Origin: Paramacrobiotus metropolitanus
Taxonomy: Eukaryota; Tardigrada; Eutardigrada; Parachela; Macrobiotidae
Length of the DNA stretch: 64,000 nucleotides
Assembly: GCF_019649055.1 (NCBI RefSeq)
Contig: NW_026570284.1
Location: forward strand, 434,001-498,000
Reading direction: 5' to 3'
The position numbers and the translations under genes are program-made. Below, in pieces: positions 24,181-37,470 of this stretch (position 1 is its first letter; every line of letters begins with the position of its first letter). The notes under the pieces are model-generated. The model was not told the origin of the DNA. It saw only the letters and a list, made by a program, of their open reading frames with translations, and searched no databases.

Positions 24181-26714
24181 TTGTAGTCGTACTGGCAGCG
24201 GTCATTTCTATGTATTAAACCAAGCGAAACAATCAACGCAAAAATTCAACACAAGATTAAATAATTATATCAATCCTAATTTGTTACTTAACACAATACA
24301 TAGAATTGTGATATGCTGCAGAGGAGTAAATAAGAACTGCGTTTGTGCAGCTGCGCGGTTTGTAGTTGTACCCTTCCAAAATTTCAGTTAAAATCAACAA
24401 GATTGGCCAGCTACTATACATCCGTCTGTACTATCAGATGCTCCAAGTTGACCAACACAAATAGTTTATATATATACGACTATGTATTACGTACGAGTAT
24501 ATAGTATGTCATTTGCTGCAGTAATTTGTAATACGAGACATTGTAAAAGCACTAACTACTGCTCTACTACCTATAAGTTATAACTGTATTCCATACCTAC
24601 ACATGCACTGTAAACGCATAATAGTAGGTCGCAGAATCATGACGGTTTGGTAGATTTGGTTTATTTTTCAAAGTCTGCATTGTTTTTTTTTCTTCTAGTG
24701 CCCGAGTACAGTTGTAAAAGGGCAAATGATGCGTTGCATGCGTATAGTACCGAACTCATTTGCCCTCCAATACGCTTTGACTTCCTTGCACTTTAAGATT
24801 AATTTCTTCCGGTATGGTAGAGTGTAAATATATTATAAAGTATTCGTGCAACAGAAAGTAGTCCAGTACAGTAGTGTAGAATACAGTCATGTTCTTCAGT
24901 TAAAAATCTGTTTAGACGGCATATCTGAAACAAACTGCGTACGGATCAACGGTTTGATAATTTATGCTAAAGGTTAACATACGTTTTTATGCGCCAAATT
25001 CATTTTATTTCCGTTCACTTTGTAACGTCGGTGAAATTCACGTATATAACTGTAAAGTCCATTCTTAAATCCACGCAAACTAAAAAAAACTGCAATGCAA
25101 ACTTGTTTTACGTTCGCAGATCCTGTTGATTTGCTTGAACGAAATATAAAATTAAAGGAGAGAGAAAGAGAGCAAGAAAGAGAATCAAACTGATGCGGGC
25201 TACAGTAGTAAAAGTATGGATTTCACCTCCCACCCGCAGTGTCTGATGGTACAAGTTAATTATAATAAAAAGCAGAATTATAAATTACTTTGTCTAATAC
25301 AGCAGCTATTATGTATAGCTTATAAGTAGTTTTATACTACCTTTTTTAGCGTATTACAGTATTACGGAATACATTAGCAATATATACTACGATTCAATGT
25401 ATATGTCAGACCTCGTAAAAATGCATTCACTTCTCTACCCTAGAAAAACAAAATTTTACGATCGCGTCCGCTAAAAAGCAACAATGCAGTAATATTGAGA
25501 AATATAACATATTGTTAATAAATCAAATAAATGTCGTATAATGCCGGTCGCGCGCGCATGATTAACAACGGTTGTTTTAGTTTAACTGCCTAATTCATTA
25601 GTATTAATTCAGCTGAAGTAGAAATGCTACACCTCAAGCTTGGCTCCGCATTAACCCAATAAAAATGTCATTCAGTACATAAATTACAATCACGATGATG
25701 CAACTTTACGGTTTGTAAATCAAAATTTCGTACACTACAGACGTTTATCTCGGTCTCCTGCTGGTATTTGTTTTTTTGTTGTACCTATACTTCTATACGT
25801 CCGCTCATACAGTAGACTTTAATAATCAGTATAATAAGCGGCTGGATATATGCGCACTTGATCCAAAACACTTCAGTATTGCGAAACCATATTTTGAAAG
25901 TAGAGTCACTACAGATTAAAACATTAATTTTGAGGAAAGCTGGGCCAGGAAGCCTGCCTGGACGTAATTAAGATGATAACTTCGACGTTAACGTGTTACA
26001 GGCATCATTATATAAATTACACGGTTAAGAGAAGCCCGTACTGTTTTCTAGAGGGTGTAAGGCTCTTAATTATTTTTCATAACCTTTCAACAACGAAAAA
26101 CATTTTTTGTTGTGTAAACAACATACCGAGCTTTTAACAGCATGCAGTTGTCAGTTTTCACGGCGATTAAATGTTAATGGGAGTTCACAACAGACCGGCA
26201 AATTTCAAGCGTTGCTGTATCGTACACAACCAGACATCGCTGATACTGGGTAGGCGGCACATCAGATTGTATTACACAGGGATCCCATTTATTGCACTCT
26301 GGCTGAGCGGACAAAATGTAAAATGCTCCAGCGAAAAAAAACAACTGCCCATAGTTTTTAGTGATATGGGCATGTTATGCCACATCCGTCAATCAGTGTG
26401 GACCATTAATACGCAGCGAAATCGACGTCGTAGTTGCAAAGAACCTGTTAATGTTCTCTTACCACGACCATTGCTTATTTATTGACCGACCACCATGAAT
26501 CTTTGAATCTGCTCACCGCGGTTTACCGCTTAGACTAAGATTCTTCCCATTCGGCTGCGCTGCGGCTCCCCTTCCCAGGGAATATTTTTTGTATTGAATA
26601 AACTTGTATTCGTAATGGTTATGGTGTCGTAGATGCTTGCTACCGCTGTTTTTTTATATTTCTGACATCCATTATCGTAAGTAATGTGCTGATGGAATAT
26701 CCACTCGCAGCTAC
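24181..26714. other. AT-rich intergenic region
   Basis: About 2.5 kb between the bHLH-like gene and the GPCR gene. No coding exon is recognised. It contains short simple tracts (GA-rich at 25159-25189, TA-rich at 24464-24510). The open frame at 26171-26485 has no recognisable motif. It may hold the GPCR promoter or a non-coding first exon, since a plausible AG acceptor sits just before the GPCR start. Confidence 0.5.
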
Positions 26715-29700
26715 ATGGTTTCGGCAATGAGTATCATTCTGCCAACCACGATAGCTTTTTGGGATAACGAAACCACCACGAGTAATGGGAGTTTCGACCG
26801 TACCGCTTGGACACTGAAAAATTTAGGATATCAAACAAACCCCCACGCCGTGACCTATACCGTAAGTCACAAGAATAATACGAAACTTTGTAAACCAGAC
26901 AAACTCTGCACAGTTATTCGCATTTAAGTTTAATGACTTGAAAACCAAGCATTTCTGCAAAGTATCTTGTGATCCGAAGTTGATATTTAGTTTATTTACT
27001 GTTGATTGCTTTTTCGCGAGCTTATTTGAAATTTATTATTAGAATCATAATCAATTATTGGCAACCCGACTTTTATGTGCGAGTAGCAAAATCTAGATGG
27101 GCAATCGTTGCAAAATATTGTGTATGATATACGATTACGGCATTTTATCCATTTTAGTTGAACTAGAATGCGGTTATGTTATAACATTATTGAGAAGATT
27201 ATGCAGCAATATTTGTAACATTACACATTTCGCTTTATGTGAGAGATAGAGTGTTGTCAGTTTGTCAACCATGCAAACTTATTGTGCTGTTTAAATACAC
27301 TGCTGGTAGTAAAACGGAAAAGGTCAGTTGATTTCTCTCGAACAAAATAGGATAACAGATGGTTTTTGCATTGTTTGCCGCGTACTGTGCTGATTCCGCT
27401 AATGCAATTTTACAGGTTTTGTATACGGTTTTATTTTTCCTGGGATTATTTGGCAACCTCACCACGATTGTTGTAGTATGGCTAGCCAAATCTAAACGAG
27501 GATGGAGCGGCATCGATGCTTATCTAATTAAGTAACTTGGCATCATTAAGCACTATTTGTTTAAGTTTACTCTAGATATTTGATATATACCCTCATAAAT
27601 CCAGCATTTAACAAAACAATAATATGCTGTAATTTGGTAATTTATGCCGCCAGATATTTATTCACATATCTCGGTTAAACTTAATTGCACAGCTATGGCG
27701 TATAATGTGGCAACAATTTACAGGCATGCCAAAGAACCAATAATAAAGCGTTACTGCCGTTGCATATATCCTTTTGCATAATTCATGACCTGTATACGAC
27801 CAAAGTCTGGAATAAGGAAAAGCGTAGAAGTATATATGACGGCACGCAACGTAGAGCGGTGTCAACGGGCAGTGTTGTCCCATTAATCATGTAATATTCC
27901 GGCAGTCTCCTGCATTGCAGACAGCAATTTATCAGTGATGGAAGATTTAATAATCTGCCCATGCACTTCCGCTGAACAAAAAATTTCCATTTGTTTTGGT
28001 TTTCTTGGTTTACGCAATAGTCTGGGATTCCGACACGTGCGCCTAGGATATACGTAATATACCTACATACGTGTGGTTATTTAAATGACTGGAAACGCTG
28101 AGGATAAAACGTATACAGATTGCGGTTCATATTATGCCGTTTCCAGTAGACGATTTTCAAAACCATAGTCACATGAAAAATTAATTGCAGTTAAAATAAA
28201 ATACGTAAATAAATGTGAAAAACTGCGCCCAGTTTTTGCAGTAAAGTTCGTTTTCACGGGAAGATTAATTTTGCTACGTCACAAATACCTGCTAACTTCC
28301 TCTAAAAAATAAAATTAATTTAAATAATTTAATAAGCAATAGGCTACAGAAAGCAAAGCGCAGTTGGGGCAAGTAAAAAATAAAATAATTATAACAATTT
28401 AAAAATCATGGAATCATGTCTACAAATTTTTTTTTCTAGTTTTGGATAATTACCAGTGGAAGTCAACATTGCATATCACAATGATCTTACGCCAAGTTGC
28501 ATTTTAAAATTACGTCACTGCATGTGACATAAATGTTTATTTTGATATCGAGTGTAGTCACACTTGAGTGTTAAGGGCGATTATAACAATATAAACCTTG
28601 AATTGTCGGCTGTGAATCGATATTACGAGTGTCATGACTTAATTAAGTCTCAGTTTTGTTGACAGCTTTTGCTATGGATATTTCTAGAATAATCGAATTA
28701 GTAATTAATTGGATTTTGTGGTTAACAGCAACGTGGAAATGTGTTGCAATGGTCTTTTTTTCGCTTCACCAAACGCACAGTTATCAAGTACATTAAGGTC
28801 TAAGGCTGTCTACAGTAATCGTATTATTACATTAACCACGCAAATAACTATGCAATAATAATATGCGATATGCAGATCTATCTTGTTTTTACAGTTTGGC
28901 CTTTTCGGATATCCTTTTGTCAACAACAGGTAAAATTCGCCGGGCTGTTAAATCAAACATAAACATGGCTTATTTGAAATGAAATACTGAAGTGTTTTTC
29001 GTTGTTTTATGGTCTACAGCCTACAAAGTATGTACACTGCCTGTAGTTTTGTTGGTTCCATTATTCCATATATGATGCAGTGTTTTTATCTGTCGTTGTC
29101 CGTCGTCCGTTGTTTTTGTTCGCTTTCCGGATGGTGATTCGATCTTGAAATTTCAGGAGTACCACTGGAAATTTATGGATACTGGCAGCAGGTAAAGCAA
29201 TCAGCCTGATAACATATTGCGTGCCTTGATGCAGCTACAGATACAGTGTATACATTCAATATTTATTTACACCACAAAGTAGCAATAATCCATTCCCAGT
29301 TGTTATAGCAGTTCCTTATTTACTGCTCCAGGTGGTTATATCTTGTCCCAAACAGAAATTAGAAATAAACGTGGTTTTATTACATTTAAACAATCCACTC
29401 TAGTGGTTCAGTATACGCTAGTAAAGTAATAATACTGCTGCGCTATACAGATTAATTGGTGAGGTAATGCTAAATAAAAATTAGATTCAATCATGCAACG
29501 AACTTTACCGTGAAAAAACGCAGAAAATCTTCTAATGAAATAAACCTAATACTCACAAACGAGATTTTTCTGACTATTCTGAAACAGGAAGTAATTGCAT
29601 TTTAGTATCCTTGGATTTTCGGCCGCGTGGTCTGCTCCATATCGGCGTTTCTTCCGGAAACATGCTTATATTCCTCGATTCTAACAATTGGTAACTAAAG

Positions 29701-32342
29701 GTCACCTTCCCACGGATAATATTTCAAATGGGTTGATTGCAGTCTGCATTTTACAGTGGTATTTACGTACGAGCGGTATCGAGCGGTTACGGATCCCATC
29801 GCAACATTTCGCTCATTTAGCGTGAGGCGTATCGCTAAGGTCATCCTGGCTGTTTGGCTGCTGGCTATGATTAATGCCGCTCCGTTTGCTTATTTCAGTA
29901 AGTCGTTAGCAGCAATTTCGATGGCGTATGCAAAATCGGCTGCCAAACTGACACCAACTCCGATTGCGATCATTAAAAAAATTTTGTACAATTTTCCACA
30001 GAAACGGTCAATCATCTGTACGATCAGAATGGATTAATTATGGAGGAGACTGCTTGGTGTGAAATACCATTTACCATCAACGCCCAGCTTCGACCGCTCT
30101 TCATTTGTATGGGTTCATCGAGTCGCTAACACCATTTTCTAATTTGTTCACAAATATATGGTGATGATGTATGGTATCACTTGAGCAGTGCATATAATAA
30201 ACAAACTGGCCCACTGAAAAATTAATGATTTTATCGAGAGAAATCAACCAATTTTCCATTGTAAAATTTCCCCACATTATAATATTGTAGCTATATAATT
30301 TCCCAATTGCAACCTAAGCAGTTTCTGGGTACACTTGAGTTTTTTTTGGTTTATTTTAAAGAATTTCCAATCTAGGCGAAAAAGCAACAATTATTTAAAG
30401 ATGCCGCTGCAAGCTTCTTCTGCCCTTCAAAGTTTCTCCTTGCGAAACGATTACAGCATTAAGTGGGAACGATTTGCATTTTGGCCTGAAGACAGAACTG
30501 TATTCTTAAATGAATGTGTTGTGCACCACGAAAACCCAAGGAATTAAACGCTGTCGCTTGTCTAATTACATTTTGTAAAATTTTCTTCAATTTTGAATGA
30601 CTTCCGGTTGGTTTAAGGCCTGGATATGCTAATATCTGCATTAAGCTAAGTGATGTATCTGTACGTATACGGACAAATGTTATTAACACTTAACATACAG
30701 TATAAAGGATACCGTGCGACTGTGCGGAGTCGATTCGAACCGGTTTCGTCAAAATACGCACATGTTTTTGACGATTTTTACCTTTTTTTGGTGCGGACTG
30801 TGATTCTGCTGCACAGAAGTTTTTATGATCCTGCAAGACATAATTTTATGACAGTCACAATGCTCCGTTTTTTGAAATACTGTAATCATGTCGCATATAC
30901 AGATGAAACAAAGATTTTAACTATTTGCAGATTCTGCGATATGTTTCTACATTCTTCCAATGTTTTTATTGGCGGTATTATACGTCCGCATTGGATTATT
31001 CCTACACCGCAATTCATCCACCGAGAAGTGCGATCTGGCCAGCAAGTGTGATATTCCGCTTTCCAGAAAAGCTACGTTGCGAGTAACCGCCAGCCGGCAC
31101 GAAAGCACTGATGCCGCTGAGAACCGGAAGCGAACGGTGAAAGTCCTCTGTACGCATTTAAAACTGGTTCTACCGTATAATGTGATATCGATTCTGTTTG
31201 CGGCGGTTTTATTATCGGTCACGTTTCCATTTTTAAAACTTTTAGTGGCGATTGTTGTCAACTTTTTCGTCTGCTATGGATTTTTTCACGGTAAGCAATA
31301 ATATCTCAAATAAGCATAAAATTTTTGCACTGTATAGTGCGTTAAGGCAGACGGAAACTCGATTTATTTATTCAGCGCATGTCGCGCATATTAAAATTAT
31401 TGTATGTTGTCGTGTCGATGACCACATAATTATTAATAGCTGAAACGCATAGGGATGCATGTGGAGTACGTAATATATATCAAAAAAATTATTCGGTATT
31501 CGGTTCCACTCGTTTGATATTGTATACGTGAAACGTTTATTATTCGGTTACGTACTCGGCATGGCTAAGTCTTACAAATTATACTTACAAATTTGTACCT
31601 ATATAGATAAGAGGGATCAAAGAATCCGAAAAAGGCAGGCTATTGATAATAATTCTTGTTGAAGTTGTCAAATTTTTGAATTCCTTTACGATTTAAAAGA
31701 TAATTTTAGTTAGTTAGGCGTTATTCAAGGGTCAGTTTCACAGGATATTGCATATTGCAGTGCAAAGGCTGATATTCGTGTTTGTCGATGACTGGTACTC
31801 AAATCGCGAAGTTTTGGATTGGAACACCATATTATTTCCGATTAGCGGTAACTTTACTGCAGCAGCATGAAACCGATAAATACTGTTGTATAGATATAAC
31901 GAATAAAATGTTTATGTAGCAGATCTAGATGTTCATTACAGTACACTGCATAGCAGACGTTAATGAGCATCTATCTATATATATGTATGTAAAAAACTTC
32001 AGGTAACTACAGTTAGTTCTAAGTGATATTAGTATTCTCATGGCAGGTTTCTTATACCATGTTAATCCCGTTCTGGATATGATTTTCTATTCCTGTATGA
32101 GCCGGCGTTTCCAGTCGTTTTACCGGCGGCTACTGTGCTGTCGTTGCCGGGATTTCAGTCGTCGATACACCGGTGACCAGGCATACATGATCGGAATATC
32201 ACGGGCATCCAATTCCCTAACGAAACAAATGAGCCTCACAACGACATCTTTTAAACGGGAATCCGTGCTGTATAACAAGATGCCCACATCCGAGACAGCG
32301 GGGCCGGCTGGCCCTCTTCCCCAGTGGACGGTCACAGGTTAA
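26715..32342 (+). CDS. Neuromedin-U / pyrokinin / CAPA-type class A GPCR, 11 exons, 438 aa
   Basis: Seven-helix neuropeptide receptor. Exons: 26715-26861, 27416-27531, 28895-28929, 29157-29191, 29606-29690, 29757-29897, 30002-30112, 30931-31149, 31246-31290, 31761-31847, 32047-32342 (1317 nt, all phases match). The extracellular N-terminus has N-glycosylation sites (NETT, NGSF). TM1 has GN (Asn63). TM2 is LINLAFSDILL (Asp93). The TM2-TM3 link GVPLEIYGYWQQYPWIFG is the hallmark of the NMU/PRXamide receptor group. Cys121 and Cys206 would form the usual disulfide. The DRY motif is ERY (145-147). TM6-ECL3 is CYGFFHVQRLIFVFVDDW, and TM7 is ISGFLYHVNPVLD. Two class A switches are altered: Phe309 replaces the TM6 proline, and NPxxY ends in Asp. 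The tail is long, Ser/Thr-rich, with a CC pair. The ligand is unknown. Confidence 0.92.
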
Positions 32343-33191
32343 ATGCCGCCAGCGGCAGAATGGACCGCAAGCAGTGATGATGTACATTGTCATAGTGGTC
32401 AGCAACCGGAAGTGATGTCCTTGCCGATTAATGTAAATTTTACTGATCATCCTTAATGTGATACTACGTTATAAACAGAAATCTTCGAATGTACAATACA
32501 TTTGATACAGTACACTTACGAAATGCTTGGCGTATTATTTAGTGCATGTTTAAGTATTGTAAATAGCATTACTATTTGCTTGATTTCGTACATATTTCTT
32601 AAACAATCTGCTATGTATTAATCGTGCGCTTTTTGTTTTGTTTGTATGAACTTCTATAATTTAGAAAACTAATAATTAGTATTAGATAACAGCTAATATG
32701 GCACTACTAATACTGTACGTCTGCCGGCGTTGATTCTTGTATCTTACGTAATTTTGCATATGAAAACTTAAACATTTAGCTGCGCGTATAAGATATTTGA
32801 CAACTGTGTCACTTCAAAAAGATTGACTCAAGGGATGTTCTTTTGATTTTACAAAGGTCGGTTGGTGCTTCGTACGGTTTCCAAGACGTCCGCTATGAGT
32901 CTTGGATCGATCGAAGTGATTGTACGAGTACTTTGTGGACGCTTCACATAATTTCCCACTGATCATGGCGTTATTGTTGCTTAAGAATTCCCGGCGATTT
33001 ATCGCTGACAGCGCTTTTCTCTTTCTCTTGCAGCTAACAGCTGACAAGTTACAAAAGGGTTCCCAAGGATGAGTGACCGAGTGTCAGTCTGCCAGATTCG
33101 AATATTCAGAATATAAAATAAAAAACTCCTCTCGATCAAGCGGAAAACCAATTCGGATTCTCTGTCAAGATAGTTTCGGGTGACTTTCTCT
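32343..33191. other. Intergenic, GPCR to p53-family gene
   Basis: Convergent 3' flanks of two genes. No additional gene was recognised. The open frame at 32814-33047 (minus) has no motif. Confidence 0.45.
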
Positions 33192-33239
33192 TTATTTATT
33201 CATCAGCTCCTTCAGACGCAACACTTGTTGTTCAGCTTT
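33192..33239 (-). other. Possible alternative 3'-terminal exon of the p53-family gene
   Basis: On the minus strand an AG acceptor is followed by a 15-codon frame (KAEQQVLRLKELMNK) ending in TAA at 33192, overlapped by an AATAAA-like polyadenylation word. It is in phase 0 and could be reached from a GTGTGG donor inside the last SAM exon, which would truncate the SAM domain. p63 and p73 genes are known for alternative C-termini, but here it is only a phase-compatible possibility. It could equally be part of an unseen gene or chance. Confidence 0.25.
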
Positions 33240-33586
33240 CTGAACGTAAAACAAGCAGACAAATTAATAATGCACGCAAAAACATGGCGCAGATTCACTT
33301 ATAAAACAGCATCATATTATCGGTAAAAATGCAATACGACGGCGAAAAACCAAAGTAAAATCATAACATCACGCTTTAAAATCAACCGCGCGATCTATAA
33401 CGACACTCCCGAAATCTTCTACACATTAACAATTCCCAGCAGTCATACCTGGCAAAACGTGCAGTGATAACAGTGACGAAAAAAACTGTACAAATCACTG
33501 TGCAAAAAAACAAGAGTAAAATAACAACCTTTGGAACAACTCCCGCACAAGGAAAAACGAGATTCCACTAGACTCAGCGTCACTTT

Positions 33587-36500
33587 TCACGACTGCGACT
33601 GCGAAAAGGGAATCGAAAGCTGCGATCCACCGGAAAAAGGCCGCAATGGACGTTCCTTGCGCTGGATGCAGTCCCACACCTTCTCCACCACTTCGTCACG
33701 ATATTCTCCCAACAAGTTATCCAGACTCTACAAAACATCTTGTTTCAGTTTTTTGGCATGCATCCAGATCCCAGCATTATGAGAAAATGGACACAAGAAG
33801 AACGATGTCGACGGGCTGACAATTTGCAAACATACGCAGGACCCGATGTCTGAGTCAATTATGAAAACAACGTTAATTTATTAGTTATCATAATGATATC
33901 ATATAATAACGATATTTTATTATTAAATATTAATTAATTATTCAATGTGCCTTAGCAAAAATAACCCAACAGCAAATCACTCAAGTCCGCAACTACATAG
34001 CAAACCTTTCGACTCAAGGCAAATATATCGTCCAGCGATTCAATATTATGTCCATCCTGGAAGAAAGACTTCGCAGACAAGTTCTTCATGTTCAAAACAG
34101 TAGAGATCCAACTGAAAACAGTAAAGGCATGCATTAGATACTGTTGCGCAACGAAATCATAGACGTAACACTCCATCAATATTCACACACTGCCCGCTGG
34201 TACCTACCTATTAATTTCCATAAGATTCTCTCGTGATGGGCCCTTTTTAGCGAAGGCAACGGCAGTTGTGCGAAATCCCGAACCAGGATTCGTGATAGTT
34301 TCACTGCAAGTACTTTTGCTTAGCAAACAATCAGCTAATCTGCAGATTTAAAAAAAGGAACGGTGCACGAATATTCTTACACGGGAACACAAGCACCCGG
34401 CATAAGTGGGCAACGACTCAGACCGTCCAACGTATGGAACAGGATGTCCATATGGGAACTAATCAGACTAAGGTACGCAACGGGAGAATCGACCTCCATG
34501 GAAATCTTCACCCGGTCACCCTCCCTTTCCACATGGCGCTTCTTTTCAATTGTTTGTAAAGCTTTTGTTGGAGTCAGTGTGTTGCCATTGATACCATTAC
34601 TCAATCCCTCTAAAAAAGTAAAAAAGCAACTCAGTGTTAAAACTGCAGAATAATCGAAACAACGGCGCGCGTAGTGAAAATCAACAAGACATCTGCAAAT
34701 CGGCAACTGAAACACAATATAAACAAATACCCGTTGAGCTTTTTTCGGTATAAGTATGTACTCCTTTCTCACACAATTTTCATTCTGTTTCCCATAAATA
34801 TATCTTTTCTACAAAATGATTAATGAAATAACAATAAAATAACAATTACTGCAACCGCTACTCGTAGGCGGAACTCCGTGGTGAAATTTCGTCTAGCGAC
34901 TACAGTAACAAATCACAATAATTATCGTGATTACTGCGTTTACTGAAGAAAATAGCTGACATGAGTGTTCTGGACATTATACCGTCTCGCGTAAATTGGC
35001 ACTGAAATAATTTTTTTTACGCCGGTATCTTTGAGAGTTGCTTGCCTGCACAGCTACTGAATAATTCAATAAAGCTATATCTTTTACATCACAGGTATTC
35101 TACAACTTAATCTCAAATTTTACCTTCTTTTTTTATGAAAACATCCTCTGAGTCAGCGTCGCTCGCTTTTCGCTTGCGCCCTCTTCGGCCTTTAACGGCT
35201 TCCACCACGGTACCATTGCTCCGATCTTCGATATCACTGTCACGCTTGGGACCTATAAACCACAGATCACACTGGGAATCCTGATTTCTATAACCCTTTT
35301 CCACGTACAAGCACAACTGCGAATATTTAAAGTCTTGCGGCCTTCAACTTTCCCCCTACAAAATAAATGAACAATCAATTATCCGAAATAAAACAAAAAT
35401 CAGCGGTAGAGTATTGTAACGTACTGCACATGCAGCTCGAAAACGATGCAAATGTTGCATTTGGCCTTGTGGCAGCTGTTATTGCAGGTGCAAAGATACC
35501 GTCCCATCACCGAATGACCTAAACAATAAAAGCTCGCTTTATTACTAACGAAATCTCACAACCTTCAAACCAACATCAAGTATTAAAGTACTTTTTCCTG
35601 TTTTCTTCCCGGGATAAGTCAGAATAACCCGATTGTTCTCGTGTTTGGCACCCTTTTCCTCGGTGTATAAGAACTGCTTGTCTGAGAGAAAAAGAGAACA
35701 ATATTAAATAACGAGAGAACTCCCATATTAATAACGACAGAATTCCCATTTTAGTTGTCAGCTGATTTTGTAAAAAATTACAGTCGCAGGTGAACAATAA
35801 CGTCGGAACTTACACAACTGGCAAACTTCCACATGTTTGACACACGGTAGGACGTTCTGGCCAAAAGCGCCTTTATCATTGAAGATTGGCAAAGCGTGGA
35901 TGGAAAATTCGGAGCTGGGGCACGTTTGCATAGTAAACTGCACTACCCACTGCTTAACTCGCTCGAGGAAGAGTTTTTTGGTTTCCGGCTTGTATATCCA
36001 CTCTTTTCCCTGAGCTTTCTGTGGAAAACAGATATCGAATCCATACTGTCCTGAGAAATCCCTGCAAAGTTTGGGAGCATCATATCGATATCTTATTTCC
36101 ACGGCAAAAAGCAAAAGAAGGCACCACAATGATAGCATAAAATATAAACAAAAGCTCTTAAACACGTATTAAACTACCACGGATAATCCGAATTATTTTG
36201 TAATTTTAATCGAAAAATGTGCAAAATTTTACTACAGAACAATCGCAATATCTAGCAGTGTTAAACCCAGCACAGAAAGCAAGGCACAAAATCAGAAAGG
36301 CACAAAATCGTCACAGTAGGATAAATGTAAAATACAAGCAACAATGTGTAAATGCAAATCCAACTGCAATGGAAACTTCCACGCACCTTTCCCAATTACA
36401 TAGCAATTTTAATCGAAAAAATATTCAAATACCGGTTCACTGCTGAGCGGACGCGATAAAAGCCGGTTAACTGCTGAGCAGCCGCGATATCTACACGTAT

Positions 36501-37470
36501 CAAATCCAAGAAAGATAACCTTACGAATTTTTCCCTTACCGAGGTCCTCCGTCGCTCGCCAGCTCCTGCGAATCCGCGCTCTGTACGGTCGCCCCCGCGG
36601 ACGTGCTGGGAGCATCCTGCGACAGCGGGAAACCGTCCCTATCCCACCGGACATAGTACTCCTGTTTGCCAGCGCTAACAGCAGGCATCTCTTGGCTGCT
36701 GGGCAGAATCAGATCGTTCATCCCCAAGTCCGTCATATTGTTGGCCAGCCAGGAATATGAATATCCGCTCTCCACGACCGGCGCTTTCCCGCCACGATCC
36801 ACCAGCTGTACCACCTGCATCCCGTTCATCGTACCATAATCATTATTAGCCGTGGACTGGCTTAGAGGAAACAGGTTCTGGCTGGACGGTGGAGTTATCA
36901 AAAACTGGCCCAGGATCTGCGAAACTCACAGACTCATCTTTCATCCATAAAAATGACTTCTGAATAATATTCCAGATTATTCTGTATCGTTAAACAGGTC
37001 CGTAAATACGGGGCTTGAAGGTTATTCGTAATAAACAAATTTTTTTCTAATTTTTGAAAATATTTGCCTACTGCTGTTTTTGGAGAAATCTGATTTTGGA
37101 CCAAAACCCACGATATCAAAGACTCATCCATTATAATGGTTTAGTTTTTTGATTATTAGTTAGAATAAGTTCATACATACAGCCCATTTAAGTGCTATTC
37201 ATGATGACAATTTATTCTTATTTTTGAAGGTACCTGGCTAGTGCTTACAGGATCATTGCTCTGAGAACTGCGGAACAGTTGATCCATCTCGTATGGATCG
37301 TTGAAGGCGTTCAGGTTCTGTAAGCTCTTTTCGATGCTCTTTTCATTCCCGAACAGCTTCAACAGGAACGAGTTCCCCTCCTGATCTAGTGGTCTGATTT
37401 CCTTAATCTCTGCGGCTTTACCGGCCAGCTGCTGCTCAAGGCCTGGGTTTCCGTTGGGAATGGGATTCAT
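33587..37470 (-). CDS. p53: p53/p63/p73-family transcription factor with SAM domain, 11 exons, 597 aa
   Basis: Sequence-specific transcription factor of stress response and germline quality control. Exons in transcript order: 37470-37234, 36916-36540, 36061-35814, 35681-35592, 35518-35425, 35355-35309, 35252-35124, 34609-34381, 34303-34208, 34111-34006, 33727-33587 (1794 nt, phase kept). The DNA-binding domain starts near residue 206 (DFSGQYGFDICF, WIYKPETKKLFL). Zinc ligands are Cys278/His281 (PCVKH) and Cys329/Cys333 (CTCNNSC). The helix-2 region is NIRSCACPKRD, with Arg361, Cys365 and Arg368 matching human Arg273, Cys277 and Arg280. The L3 loop is shorter and has no Arg at the Arg248 position. 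A basic stretch follows (KGRRGRKRK). Residues about 516-580 (WISTVLNMKNLSAKSFF, SLDNLLGEYRDEVVEKVWD) form a SAM domain as in p63/p73. I see no clear tetramerisation motif. The true first exon may lie upstream. Confidence 0.93.

Noticed and set aside
36934-37131. 65-codon minus-strand open frame between the first two p53 exons
   Set aside because: The flanking exons join in phase 0 without it, it ends in a stop, and it has no motif; treated as intron.
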